Positions 34,651 to 47,300 of a stretch of DNA of 64,000 nt are shown piece by piece. Both the position numbers and the translations under genes were made by a program. The notes under the pieces were generated by a model. That model searched no databases and was not told the origin of the DNA. It saw only the letters and a program-made list of their open reading frames with translations. The stretch lies in NCBI GenBank assembly GCA_038496445.1, contig JALMLS010000354.1, positions 538,045 to 602,044 of the forward strand, in the 5' to 3' direction. Every line of letters begins with the position of its first letter. Within the stretch, counting starts at the first letter, position 1. This DNA is from Trichosphaerium sp. ATCC 40318 (Eukaryota; Discosea; Flabellinia; Trichosidae).

Positions 34651-36034
34651 ATGCAGTGCGTTCCGCCTGAGATTTTCTTTCATATAGCGCGCTTTTGTAC
34701 GCTAGAAACCGTTAAAACGCTGAGACTAGCCAATAAAAATTCAAGAGACAATATAAGTCATTTACGTATTGTCCGCGTACGTGTGAACTTCTTTATAGCG
34801 TATTGATATACTTTTCAGGCTTGTTTGCTTCCACATGTCTTAAAATTCTTTGAAGGCTTTACAATTGATCCCTCATGGATTTCTGATATAGCCAACCTAC
34901 CCTCTGGTCTAGTACGCTTCTTTATTTTCTATAAATCAACTGACACGTCTTTAAAATTAACTTTTTCCCAAACAGCTTATGGTTGTTGATTTTTCAGGTC
35001 ATACGGTGTACACTACTGATAAAAGTGGTAAAATAGTAGATATGATTGGCTGTGGTGATAGTGGGTCCACATCTAAATACAAAGACGGATCATTCAAAGA
35101 TGCACGTTTTTATTACCCACGTTCTTTGATAGTCGACAGTAATGGTGATGTATACCTAACAGATTGCGATAACCACTACTTGAGGCATATAGGTAAAACG
35201 CATCTTTCCTCATAACCCCACATCTTGAGGGTTTTTTGCAAGCAAATTTTTTTTGAATTGTTCCATCCCTTGGTCGTTTCACAAAGAAAAAATACGGTAG
35301 TAAATATGTTGAATAGTAAATATAGAATGTGATGAAGAATGATTCACAAAGTTTTTCTATCACGTGATATTCTAAGAGAAAAAACAGAATTTTGATTTTT
35401 ATTCCTGTTGGAAAAAAAAACCTACCCAAGCTAACTTCTTACTCCTCTAGATATGACGACTGCTTTAGTGTCGACAATAGAATACGTTAAGTTTGATAAA
35501 AGCCCACATGATATATGTTATGATTTAAACGGTGATTTATTGATAGCCGTAGAGTATGGATCAAAGATATGCAGATGTAACTTAAAGAAAGAAACACAAA
35601 TCGAGTACAAGCTAATACCTGGAAAATCAATTCCAAAATTTCGTCCACATGGTTTAGCAGTACACCCTAAAACTGGTATTTTGTATGTATTAAGACTTGA
35701 TATGGATTCATGGCCAAGTAACTATAAACATTTGACAATATCACGTGTTATTGATGGTAAAGTTGAAGATGTCTATACTCATGCCACGGGTATACATCCT
35801 ATAAAGTTTGATATTATAGGTAACTTGTACTTTGGGGCAGAAGATGGGTTCTTTCAAATGATAATAGAAGAGGATACACATCGCGTTTTTAAGATACAAA
35901 CAAAACCAAGTATAACAAATGTTACTGCTTTTTGTATCAACTCTCAAGATAACAAGATTATTGGTGTTTTTAAGGAAAAGGGAACAACTAAGGATCAGGA
36001 TAAACCATATGTCATGTTCAGTATGAACTGTTAA
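34651..36034 (+). CDS. F-box protein with NHL-type beta-propeller repeats
   Basis: Exon 1 (ATG 34651) encodes CVPPEIFFHIARFCTLETVK and RLANKNSRDNI, an F-box. Short introns follow at about 34777-34819 and 34909-34976. Exon 3 carries NHL-like blades: VVDFSGHTVYTTDKSGKI, and FYYPRSLIVDSNGDVYLTDC followed by N-H-Y-L-R-H-I. A roughly 260-nt intron (35192-35452), much longer than most here, contains a dispersed repeat. The last exon gives further blades (FDKSPHDICYDLNGDLLIA, FRPHGLAVHPKTGILYVL, GIHPIKFDIIGNLYFGAED) up to the stop at 36034. NHL propellers bind proteins or RNA (family knowledge); paired with an F-box, a substrate-receptor role is inferred. A WD-type propeller is less likely because no WD dipeptides are seen. 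Confidence 0.8.
35255..35427 (+). repeat. Intron-resident repeat, copy in the F-box/NHL gene
   Basis: The intron segment from GAATTGTT through ATGTGATGAAG and TCACGTGAT to TTTTGATTTTT and CCTACCC matches the reverse complement of the intron at 49037-49204, and the plus strand at 59086-59250. Similarity by eye is about 70-75%. The two host genes are unrelated, and the element lies in opposite orientation relative to transcription, so it is a mobile or dispersed sequence rather than a shared ancestral intron. Confidence 0.7.
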
Positions 36035-36711
36035 ACAATGTAATATTTGTTCACTACGTAGTTTACACAAACAGCCGAAAACAACGGTCTAAAAAATGCG
36101 ATTGCAATTGTAACCTTCAATCGAATTATACGGATGCACGAAGAAGTAATTGTATTTACATGTTGTTGGCATGCTATTGATCCTGAGAACAGTCTGTAGT
36201 TAAAAAAATACTTTGTACTCTATCAGTCATGGCCGATTAAGCATTTCCAAAAAACTGATTTCATTGTATGTAAGTTTTTAATGAATTCATGTTGCGTATG
36301 TGAGCGTTGTCTAACATACCAGTACATTGTCAGTCTTCTGATTTTCAGGAAAATTTGAATTGGTTATTTAAAGGACATCCCTTCGATTGTAATAGAAAGA
36401 TGAGGGTTTTTTATCAAAGAAGTAATCCATTTTGCAGCAAAATTGTACTAGCATAGCATCACTGAGTGATAATGTACCGCTAGCAGCCATTTTTATGCCA
36501 GTACAGTACTTGATTAACTTGCATATACACGTGACATTTGAAGTGAGTGTGGTAACCTACAACAACAAAAAACAGCGCAAAAAATTTTTATTTATGTACA
36601 AACTTTTTTGCGGATCGCTCTACTATACACTTTCCATCTTTTTTTTTTAAATCACTTCTATGTTCCTCAAAACCATTCAGCCTTTACAAAGGGTAAGAAA
36701 ATATAAACATC
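36035..36711. other. Convergent intergenic region, no gene seen
   Basis: AT-rich stretch between the stops of the F-box/NHL gene and the Sip5-like gene. Only short open stretches occur, with no start plus domain. One CACGTG near 36528. Confidence 0.5.
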
Positions 36712-38569
36712 TTATTTTTTGAGGAAGTATTGTACCGGCTCAAAGGATTCTCCAATATTAGCACCAACAGATACTGTAGGTTTGTTTTCACCTGACGCTG
36801 TAGCAACTGGACTATCGTCTTCTGATATGAATATCTCTGGTTCTAATTGAGGGTACTCATACTCTTCTTCAGGTAAAGCATCAATAACAGGTGTAGCAGG
36901 AGGTATACTGAGAGAAAAAAATCTTTAGCAAAAGACCAAAAAAGGTAATGAAAAAATCTTTGGACAAAAAACTCACGCTTCACCACCTTCACTAGCTGAG
37001 TCCTCTTCTTCACCTTGAGGAAATTCTTGAAGCGATCTATAAAGATAACATGAGAACAGCAAACATTTACTTACAACCACATACAAGAAAGCAAGCGTTG
37101 TTTCCAAAAAAAAAAGGATATTTCAAATAAAACTGATGAAAAGTTTTCTTGATTTTTAGATAAATTCTTTCTGTAAACGTACAATCTTATAGCTTCTGCT
37201 AACATTAAATCTTCAAGCTGAGCCGCCATTTGATCATCTAAATTATCAACACCTTGGAAATTTTGAGCAATACGAGCTGCTGGAGACATTTCTTGCTCAG
37301 CATCTTCACTTGATGATACTGAAACTTGCTCTATGGCGATAGGAGCAGCTGTTTGTCGTGTTTTAGGAGGTTTCTCGGTTGGTTGCGATAATTGGCTTTT
37401 TCTACGGCAATTTAGGGACACGCAAGAGGTAACAGAGTTCAAAAAGAGTAGGAACTGGCAAAGCAAAAAAAAATCGAAAAAAAAATCCTGCCACGACTAC
37501 TCGCTACACGCGTAAAAAAATAGAATGTGAACGATAGACGCGTAGATGGAAAGTTCTCTATCAAACCGTTGGAATTCAAAAAAAAAAAAAAGAAAAATCT
37601 CCTACTGCGCACCGTCTTTCTTCCTCTCGCTCTTTCATTCTTTGTTTCTGTCTCTCATTATCTCGTTCTATTTCCTCACGTCTTATCCTGTGTTGTAACT
37701 CTACAACACGTTGTTGTTCCTTAAAATAAGGTTAGATACGTTATCGTACGCGTATTAAACGCATTGCGAGTACAGAAATGGGCACGGAATGCACATTAAG
37801 AATAAAACCCAAAGAAAGCTTTTTTCGCTCTTAGCTCTTGCGCTATTTTTCTCGACTGTTGATGACAGTGCGTATCATTGTGTTCGAAGCAACGAGCGTT
37901 TTACAAAAACACGCTTTTTTTCGCTCGTGTTGTTTTGTGAACAGTAATTTACGTTTAAAACCCATCACGTACCCTTAAGCGTTGTTGTTGTGCTTCTTCT
38001 GACAGAGGTCCCGTGAACACAACCTCAAACGGTGAGAATTTACAGTATGGGCACAGACTACGTATGTTTAACATTACATCATAGTGTATAAGTGATTTGC
38101 GTTCAAATAAAACAAAAAATCTTACCAGGTTTTTGGGTTTGGCATTTTAATTTGCAAATAACACTCTGATCAAAGTAATTAGCATAACAGCATTAATATA
38201 GAAGATTTTTGTGCCTGTACAAATTCCACTTGTACAGCATTTCGCTCTATTTAGACCTCCTGCGAATAACTACGCCATATATAAGTACCAGAGCAATATA
38301 CACGTACTGTGCCTACATTGAAACAAATTGGACATTCCTCGAGTTCAGGCCTGACTTGTGGGTTATTGTCGTCTGTTTCAACCTCTGGTTTAAAAAACGG
38401 GGCAATCTTTGCTTGGCATGAGAAAATCGAAAGGTCGTTGTTGTACCTTTCTGTCTTGTATGCTCCTGCGTATAGAGCGCCTATTGCTTTCCCACCACGA
38501 GGACTCGTACAAACCACTTGGCTTCAGGAGCTCAGGGTCAATTTTCTCTCTATTAAACCCAGCACCCAT
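36712..38569 (-). CDS. Sip5-family RING-like zinc-finger protein
   Basis: ATG at 38569 gives MGAGFNREKID and PSGLYE, as in fungal Sip5 and its plant relatives. After a 35-nt intron comes APFFKPEVETDD, then LEECPICFN, LNRAKCCTSGICTECYLQIK and CPYCKFSPFEVVFTG. These are the cysteine pairs of the family's zinc finger, assembled over three introns. A coiled coil (EEIERDNERQKQRMKERE) and a region DQMAAQLEDLMLAEAIRLSLQ follow, also typical of the family, then an acidic tail to the stop at 36712. One intron (38166-38214) must start with GC to keep the frame. Sip5 is linked to glucose and stress responses in yeast through Snf1 and a PP1 regulator (family knowledge); the role here is unproven. Intron 4, about 260 nt, is long. 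Confidence 0.85.
38166..38214 (-). other. Probable GC-AG intron in the Sip5-like gene
   Basis: Splicing ACAG/gcacaa...gatcag/AGTG joins CTSGICT to ECYLQIK in frame and restores the conserved CTECYLQ zinc-finger segment. The nearby GT alternative creates a stop codon at the junction. Confidence 0.65.
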
Positions 38570-39245
38570 CTAATTAACGTTTTACGTTAATTTTTTTTCT
38601 TGTTTGACGACGAAATACAAAAACAAGGCGAAACGCTTCAAAAACTGAGTGCACAAGGTTATTTTATGTGTTTTGCGTTGTTTTTAACGTACCTTTTGAT
38701 TTATATTATCAGACTACTGTCTAAATACGGCCAATGACAAACAACAATTACAGCGGCGATGTTACCGGCCAAACTACTAATTCAGAAAACAGACTTTAAG
38801 TCTTTTTTTCAAATCTACGAGCACTAAGCCTGAAACCTCAAGACTGGCTATTTAATTTAATAGGCGGTTTAACGAGGCAACATTAAACACCACAGCTTGT
38901 TCGTTATTGTAAGTGTTCCTTTTGTGTTAAGAAGCTCACGTGATAAAACCTCAGCGGTCCTTTTTACTAGTACAGAAAGAAATTGTTACTTCTACTGTTG
39001 GCGGGATGGTGCTTCGGGTAGTTTTGAAATAATGACTATAATTATGTTGTCTTTGTTACAGGCGTGGGGTCAATGCCAGTGCGTAAGATAAATCAACTAC
39101 AAGCTTACATTTTTAGAATCATCCTGTTTTCAACTAAATACTGAAAAAGAGACAGTTTTACTGGCGTACGAAAATCCTTGACTGTATCTAGAACTTGAGA
39201 TATCATTCGGCATCAGAAACAATACCCAAGTACTGACCCGAAACG
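38570..39245. other. Upstream intergenic region, no gene seen
   Basis: Spacer between the divergent Sip5-like gene and the hypothetical gene at 39246. It has one CACGTG near 38937. A short ATG-started stretch at 38733 ends after about 20 codons. Confidence 0.45.
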
Positions 39246-40262
39246 ATGCAACAAACGCCGAGCTATAATCAACAACAAAGCTACCAAAATGGTGCACCAG
39301 CAAACTACAGTGGACAGCCACAGAGCTATGGACATGGTAATGCTCAACCAATATTAAATCCACCTGTAATGCAGACGTACTTTAAAGTGCATAAAACGCA
39401 GGAAAAGTACGAGTCGTGCCATAACCACAGTGGTGTTTAGTTTGTCAGCAACTTATTAACATCAACTGGTAGCCACAACGTCAAATGGTTTCACCATGAG
39501 CCTCGTATATCTATGTACAGAGAGAGTGCGTTGTTTTACCTCACTTTCACCTTCTACCGACACTGCCCTTTGGACTCACTTATTGAAACAATCTCGACAA
39601 ATTCTCTTGTTTTCGTACACTAAAGAGTGGTTTTCATGCTTTTCGGAATTAACCTCTAGCACCAACACAAACCTCTTATGTATTTTTATGCTACAGTGGA
39701 ACATTGTGGTATTTACAATCTTTTGCAATAGAGGACTACTATTACGAAGGCAACGCACGCGTTGTCACTTCTTACTTGATTAAATCATCAAACTTTCTGT
39801 ACCGATGGACTTTTGAGATTTTCATGGTATTATGGCTACTGATTGGTCTATTGTATCCTCGCGTCACATGGAGTTTTAGTTGAATTCTTTTTGTGTTAGC
39901 TTAATTTTCTTTTAATGACCCGACCCGAAAGAGTTGGTTTTCATAGAAATAACAATCACGATCCTTGACAATAGAAAGAGTTGCACCTTTTGCAGGTATT
40001 TGGGGATCGTTTTGGACTTTTGTTACGGATATATGGCGTTCCCATGCACGTGCTACAGTGGTAAGTAGAAGTGTTTCTAGTTGTTGGGTTTTACTGCTAA
40101 CCTTTGTTTTAGGGAAAACTCATGGCTGATACTTTCGGATATGGCGACTACTTATTGAAACGAGAGGAACTAGCTGATTTGAAAATTAAGTACTGGACCA
40201 AACAATTAGAAAAACCAAAAGAGTCAGCTGTTATAGATGGCACCCAGAAGTTTCAAGTATAA
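39246..40262 (+). CDS. Hypothetical protein with Gln/Tyr-rich N-terminus, exon structure uncertain
   Basis: The ATG at 39246 opens a Gln/Asn/Tyr/Gly-rich stretch (QQTPSYNQQQSYQNG). The same frame continues beyond a stop at 39438 into protein-like sequence (KWFHHEPRISMYRESALFYL). A final pair of exons at about 39995-40062 and 40113-40262 encodes WGSFWTFVTDIW and GYGDYLLKREELADLKIKYW, joined by a clean GTAAGT...TTTTAG intron, and ends at TAA 40262. The last two exons are convincing as coding. Their link to the first exon is not, because the frames do not join with obvious splice sites. I recognise no domain. It may be two genes, or one with missed exons. Confidence 0.35.
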
Positions 40263-41811
<1,549 letters not shown>

Positions 41812-42071
41812 TCCATTTAAAAACAGTTACAAGTGTATTATTTAGAAAACAAAAAACCAATAAATCCCAAATTAGTTGCACCAACTCATCATAGCTTTCA
41901 CGTTTTTAAAAAAAACGTGCAACAACAAATATAGTTTGCCAGTTGTAAAAATCGTATGTGAGTGAATAAACCGGGTGGCGATAGTCAATTTCATCACGTT
42001 TTTTGCATATCTGTCGTCCGTCCAAAACAAAAGGAATTTGGTTGACTATTCAGGCGAATGTTTATTCTAAA

Positions 42072-42895
42072 ATGTCACAAGAAATAAGCCAGGAAATAGA
42101 CACAAACGTCATTAGTCTACTTGACGCTATTGACGATTACCAAGCTCTATACGAACAGCTTCAAAAGCATGTCAAGAATGTAATGAACCCCAATTTTTTT
42201 TTCGAAGCTTTTAATACTCTTAGGGATACTTTAAACTATCAAAGGCGCGTATAGGTATGGGCCCAACGTCTTTAACTAGACATCAATACAATTACAACAC
42301 TATTGCTACAGTCGGCGTTGAAGTGTACGGAATACGCCAAAATTATACAATGCGAGGCCTAAATAATAGTTTTTAGAAGCGCAGACGAAAATTCTGTACA
42401 AACTTTTAAAAAGACTACAAACCTTGATTTTGAAGTACAAGACGATACAGAAGATACAGAGGAATCATCACAATTACGACAAAGGCGCAACAAAACAAAA
42501 TCGCCCGAAACGCAACAAAGTACCAAAAAGACTTCTAAAAACAGCGTCCAAGAGCCAATAAGATGGTTTGGACTACCTACAACGACGCTAAAGCAATCAC
42601 AAAAAGAATTCAAAACAGGTACGTGCAAACAGCCTTTGCTCTGTTTGTGTACTACTTTTTCACTTCTAAATAGCTCTGGACATTGCCATATCTCTCGCCA
42701 ATGCAAAGGTACATATATTTTGTTTTTAACACGTGATAGTTTTTTACTAACTCAGCAAAGGCACGTCTTATGAGTATTGAAAGTAAGGTAAAGTCATCAA
42801 TGGCAAAGAAATACGGTGACAAAAAAGAAGCACCAGAAGAAGCAAATGAAAATAAAACAGACGTGAACGATGACATAGAAGATAAAATATTGTAG
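42072..42895 (+). CDS. V-ATPase assembly factor, Vma22/CCDC115-like
   Basis: ATG 42072 gives a helical N-terminus (LLDAIDDYQALYEQLQKHVKN). Splicing over about 42181-42222 leads to GYFKLSKARIGMG, the typical second helix of the family. A third exon is acidic and Ser/Thr-rich, and then comes EPIRWFGLPTTTLKQSQKEF and IAISLANAKARL, matching the C-terminal signature of CCDC115 (PL-RWFG...LRQ-SQ-F). Vma22 helps assemble the V0 sector of the V-ATPase in the ER (family knowledge). Intron 2, near 42320-42380, is not precisely resolved. The stop is at 42895. Confidence 0.75.
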
Positions 42896-43164
42896 CCTTA
42901 CACATTACCTAAAGAAGAAACCCTAAAACACATTGAACTGTACAATAACCAACCTTTTGATTGACTTATAAAAAAATCACCGAAAAAAAAATAAGCAAGC
43001 CTTCGCTCACACATTGTTTTTTGAAAAAAACAAAGGCCCCACGATGCCAACACTGGTGCCATTATCACCTATTTTTGTTGTACAACTTTAGAAACACATC
43101 ATGTGCGCATGTGTACCGTTTACAAACTCATGCAGTTTTTCATTTGTCGCTAGTGTTTTTTAGT

Positions 43165-44156
43165 ATGGCAGAAAAACGGAGGCACATCCGTTCGCGTTCG
43201 CGGACGACTTACGAGGCTAACCCGGTTATTATATCTTCAATAAGCGTGCCTTTAACAGACACCCTAAGTAACGTGATGAATAGTATCATGATGGCTGATA
43301 AAGAGGTAAAAGATGATGTTCTGTTGAAACACACCAAACCTAATTGTTTTTTAATTTTTTTTTAGGGTATTCGCATGCACGTGCAATCATTGAGAAGGTG
43401 GATGTATAAGTTTGTAACAAAGGCGGATAAATTGTCTAAAATGTCTCCAAACATGAAGAGTGCTAATATTCAAGCGGCTTTAATGGACCTGGAGTATTAC
43501 TTACAACGTACGCACGTGTATACTTTTGAAAAAAAACGCTTCGGTATTTTTGGACGTCCATTACACCAACATTTGAGTTTCGGTGATGACGTTTGACGTA
43601 TTTTACTTCGTATAGTAGTATACTCCGCGTTGCCAATCGACGCTATCAGCGAAGTTTTCGTTTGTTCAAAATATGTTGGTTGAAAACTGCCTATTGTTTT
43701 TTTTCTGTTCGCTTTTTTAACGGTTGTTATAGAGTTTGTTCAAAATTTTGTTGGCCTACTGACATACCCACCATCAAGAGGTACGCTCATTTATTCTTTT
43801 TTTCAAACGAACTGGTACTGGCAACATGCAGAAGTACCGTAAACAAAAATAGAACAATCACATGTCACAGCATTCTATTTGTAATATTTACGCTATTGTT
43901 TAGACAGACACAGCTCCTATAGAACAAGACGTCTTATAAAAATAAACAAGAAAATGCGACATTGTATAAAGCGATTAGTCGTTGTATGCAAAGACATAGG
44001 TAAGTGTCGTATATTCAAAGAGAAGTTTCTCTTGTTTTGGAAATTAAAGACATTAATCCTTTATAAGGAGAGGGAAGCTACAAAATGAAGAGCATGAGCG
44101 CTTCCTGTTCAGATGTATCATATGGAATGATACTCAATGTAAATAATTGTAATAGT
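43165..44156 (+). CDS. Unrecognised six-exon protein, basic, helical
   Basis: A complete splice chain can be read: exon 1 from ATG 43165 (AEKRRHIRSRSRTTYE), then exons starting at about 43365, 43615, 43733, 43904 and 44068, all joined in frame with GT-AG introns, to a stop at 44156. The protein is about 175 residues. It has an Arg-rich start, a helical middle (LRRWMYKFVTKADKLSKM), a short LVYSALPIDAISE segment and a very basic part (RTRRLIKINKKMRHCIKRL). I recognise no family. The consistent phases over five introns make it a believable gene. It ends just outside the left arm of the large inverted duplication. Confidence 0.55.
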
Positions 44157-44329
44157 GAAATGAATGGAACAATACCAGAATAAAAATAACTTGTACTCTA
44201 AGCCTGAGCGTAATAGTGAAACCCTCACCATAAATTTTTGACAACCAATCCAAGAATGTGCTTGACTAAACATCCACGGATTTTTTTTCTATGTTTTACT
44301 TTTGATACAAGCCCCTTTGGTATCTTTAT

Positions 44330-47300
44330 ATGCATGACCCTGGTAACCTCGAAGGGTACTTATGGAAGAGGAAGGAAAGGGTCAAATTGAAGTACTGGCA
44401 AAAAAGATATTTTGTGCGTTTTTTAAGGAATACCATTGTACCGTATACCTTACTCTTTTGATATAGGTACAAGTACGTTTCGATAACTACTATGGCGATA
44501 GAAATCTGCGAATTCCAAAGCGCACTGGGCCATATTTTTCAAAAAACTACTAATCTGAATTTTGCTATTTTACGCTATTTAGGTCCATTTGCTGAGTGGT
44601 CACGTGCTGTACTTATAAAATTATACAGGTTCAATCTAAACTCGTTTATTACAAAACAAAGGAACACCGTAATGTGCTTGGATTTATAGACTTGAATGAG
44701 ATAAACAAGGTACTGACATCATAATGCAAAACAAACAAACTTCGACGTCAATTTTTTACACCAAAAAAAAAACTGAAGAAAACAAAATTCTGTATCGCCC
44801 GTAAAGAATTATCACGTGATTTACTTTATTTATATATGTTTAGATTATAAAAGTGCGATACGACAAAAAATTAAAGTTCGGCTTTGCAATATATACAGAC
44901 GCAAGAATATGGCACTTAGGCGCTGAGAAAGCAGATGATGAAAAGTATTGGATAGATGGTATTGGTAAATTCTTGCTTGATGATATGTCTGTTCGTGTTA
45001 GAACCATCACAGTACGTTTAACTATCATATTATATTCATGCGTAATTATCACGTTACCTTTTGATGCTGTTAGAAGCCTTCCTCTCCTGGTTCAAGTTTA
45101 GAAGATATAAGTGAAGCGATTCTACCTCAACTAGCGTCTACATTTGTTGGAGAGGAAGTGAGATGGTTCGCGCAACGTGCGCCAAGGTTATATCAGCATG
45201 ATCACTGGGTTGAAGCGGATATTGTCATTACGAATTATAGGTTAATATTCGTACCTAGAGCGTTCGAGAGACAGAGTATAATCGTAAGTAATGTCGCTAT
45301 CTTTAGTTTTGGTTTGTTTGGTTTTTTTTTTGAATCATGTTTTTGACGTCATACATCTTTTTTCTTTTTGTTACCTTCTGATGTGGTGTAGAGAACAAGG
45401 CCCAAGAATAATAATAAAGAGTCGCCAGATTCTTGTTTTCATACAACAAAGAAGTACGCGTTTTAGATAAAGCACGTGTTTTCAAAAAAAAAGGATATAA
45501 CTGTTGGTACTAGCGATACTACATTCTCGAATATACTTAAAGTAGAGAAACTTGAAAATTGCGATGATGTCATTCTATGGTACACTTAAATTATTCTTTC
45601 TTAGTTGAATATTATCACAAAAACAAGCTTTCAAAATATTTTACGGGCCACCATGCTGAGTATGGGACAAGAAGTTAAAAAGCAACAATTTCCATAAAAA
45701 AAAACCAATACATTTTAAGACATGTTTCGAAACCCGATACTTAAAACAGCTGGATTTATTTATAAATTATATCATAACTCTTATAAACTTCAAACCGCCA
45801 CAGACTTTTTCACAGAGATCCAGCCCTGTACAAAGCGAAGAAATAGTTTTCTTCAAAATATATTCGAATAAGCTATTAAAAAAAAGTACTAATCGATTAG
45901 GTGCAAGGATGCAAGATCTTTCAGATTATCTTGGGATCATAGGGAAGAAAAAAATAAATTCCTTGCTAAGCTGCACTCATTTTGTAAACAAGGATTAGAA
46001 GAAAGCTTCGCATTCTCGTACAAGGCAAACCTTAAACTACAAAACAAAATGTCAAAAGAAGACAATTTTAACCGCCTTTCAAGACCACGTGATTAATCGA
46101 CTGTATAGATTACTCAACCAAAAAGTATGCCATATAATGCAATGGTAGAGTTGCAACGTATAGGATTACCGACGCTTCAATGGCGTATAAGCACTATAAA
46201 TAGAAACTATGAAATTTCTGATACATACCCAAGTATTTTAGCAGTAAGTATGATTATTTTTCTTTCTTTTGAGCAAACTAGAGTGTTTATTCTTAATTTT
46301 TATTTAAGGTACCCACGGCGCTTAGCGACGAAGAGATAATGGACATTAAAAAGTACAGGGCCAGAGGTCGGATACCAACACTTTCATGGCTACACCCAAA
46401 GTAAGAAAAAAAATTGTTGGGTTTTTCTGGATGTCACTCACTCGCATCAAGGAATGGGGCTGCTTTATGTAGAAGTTCTCAGCCGAGTGTTGGCGTATTA
46501 TCAAAAAGATGTACAGCTGATGAAACATTCTTAAAACTGTTAAGTGACATGGGAGACTCTGATGAAAGTAATGCGTGTTTTAACTTGTAGCTTTTTGTTT
46601 TATACTCATTCGTCTTCGTTTATAGAGGTCGTTTATATTCTTGATGCAAGACCGCGGATTGTAGCAGTTGCGAATAGAGCAGTCGGTGGCGGTTCAGAAG
46701 AAGTAAAGGTAATATATTTTGTATTAGAACACAGATATTTAAAAAAGATTGTTTTCAGAGGGGTAAATGGTTCAAGCTAAAGTATTTGAATATTGGTAAC
46801 ATTCATGATGTAAGAAACTCTTGGAAGAAACTTCATGAGCTAGGCTCGATGCCGTGTAATACAACGGGAAAGGAATCTAGATCTTACTTTGCACATCTAG
46901 ACGCTTCGGGTAAGTAGACTACCAAAAAGGGGTTTTGTTATTTTTATCACGTGCGTTTGACAAGTTATATTTAATTTTATGTAGGATGGTTCGGTTACTT
47001 ATTTAACATTCTTCGCGGCGCAAGACGTGTTGTTGAAGTCATGGAAGAGCGTGCATGTTCTGTACTAGTTCATTGCAGGCAAGATTTTAACAAAAACAAC
47101 GAAACTAACATATTCTTTAGTGACGGCTGGGATCGTACTTCTCAAATATGTGGTCTTGCAAAGCTACTTATGGACCCTTATTACCGCACTATAAAAGGAT
47201 TCCAGGTACTTGTAGACTCTATTTTAGGCTTCCTCGACCCTGAGAAAAAAGATAATAGCTCATAATGTGATAGGTATTGATTGACATGGAGTGGCTTTCA

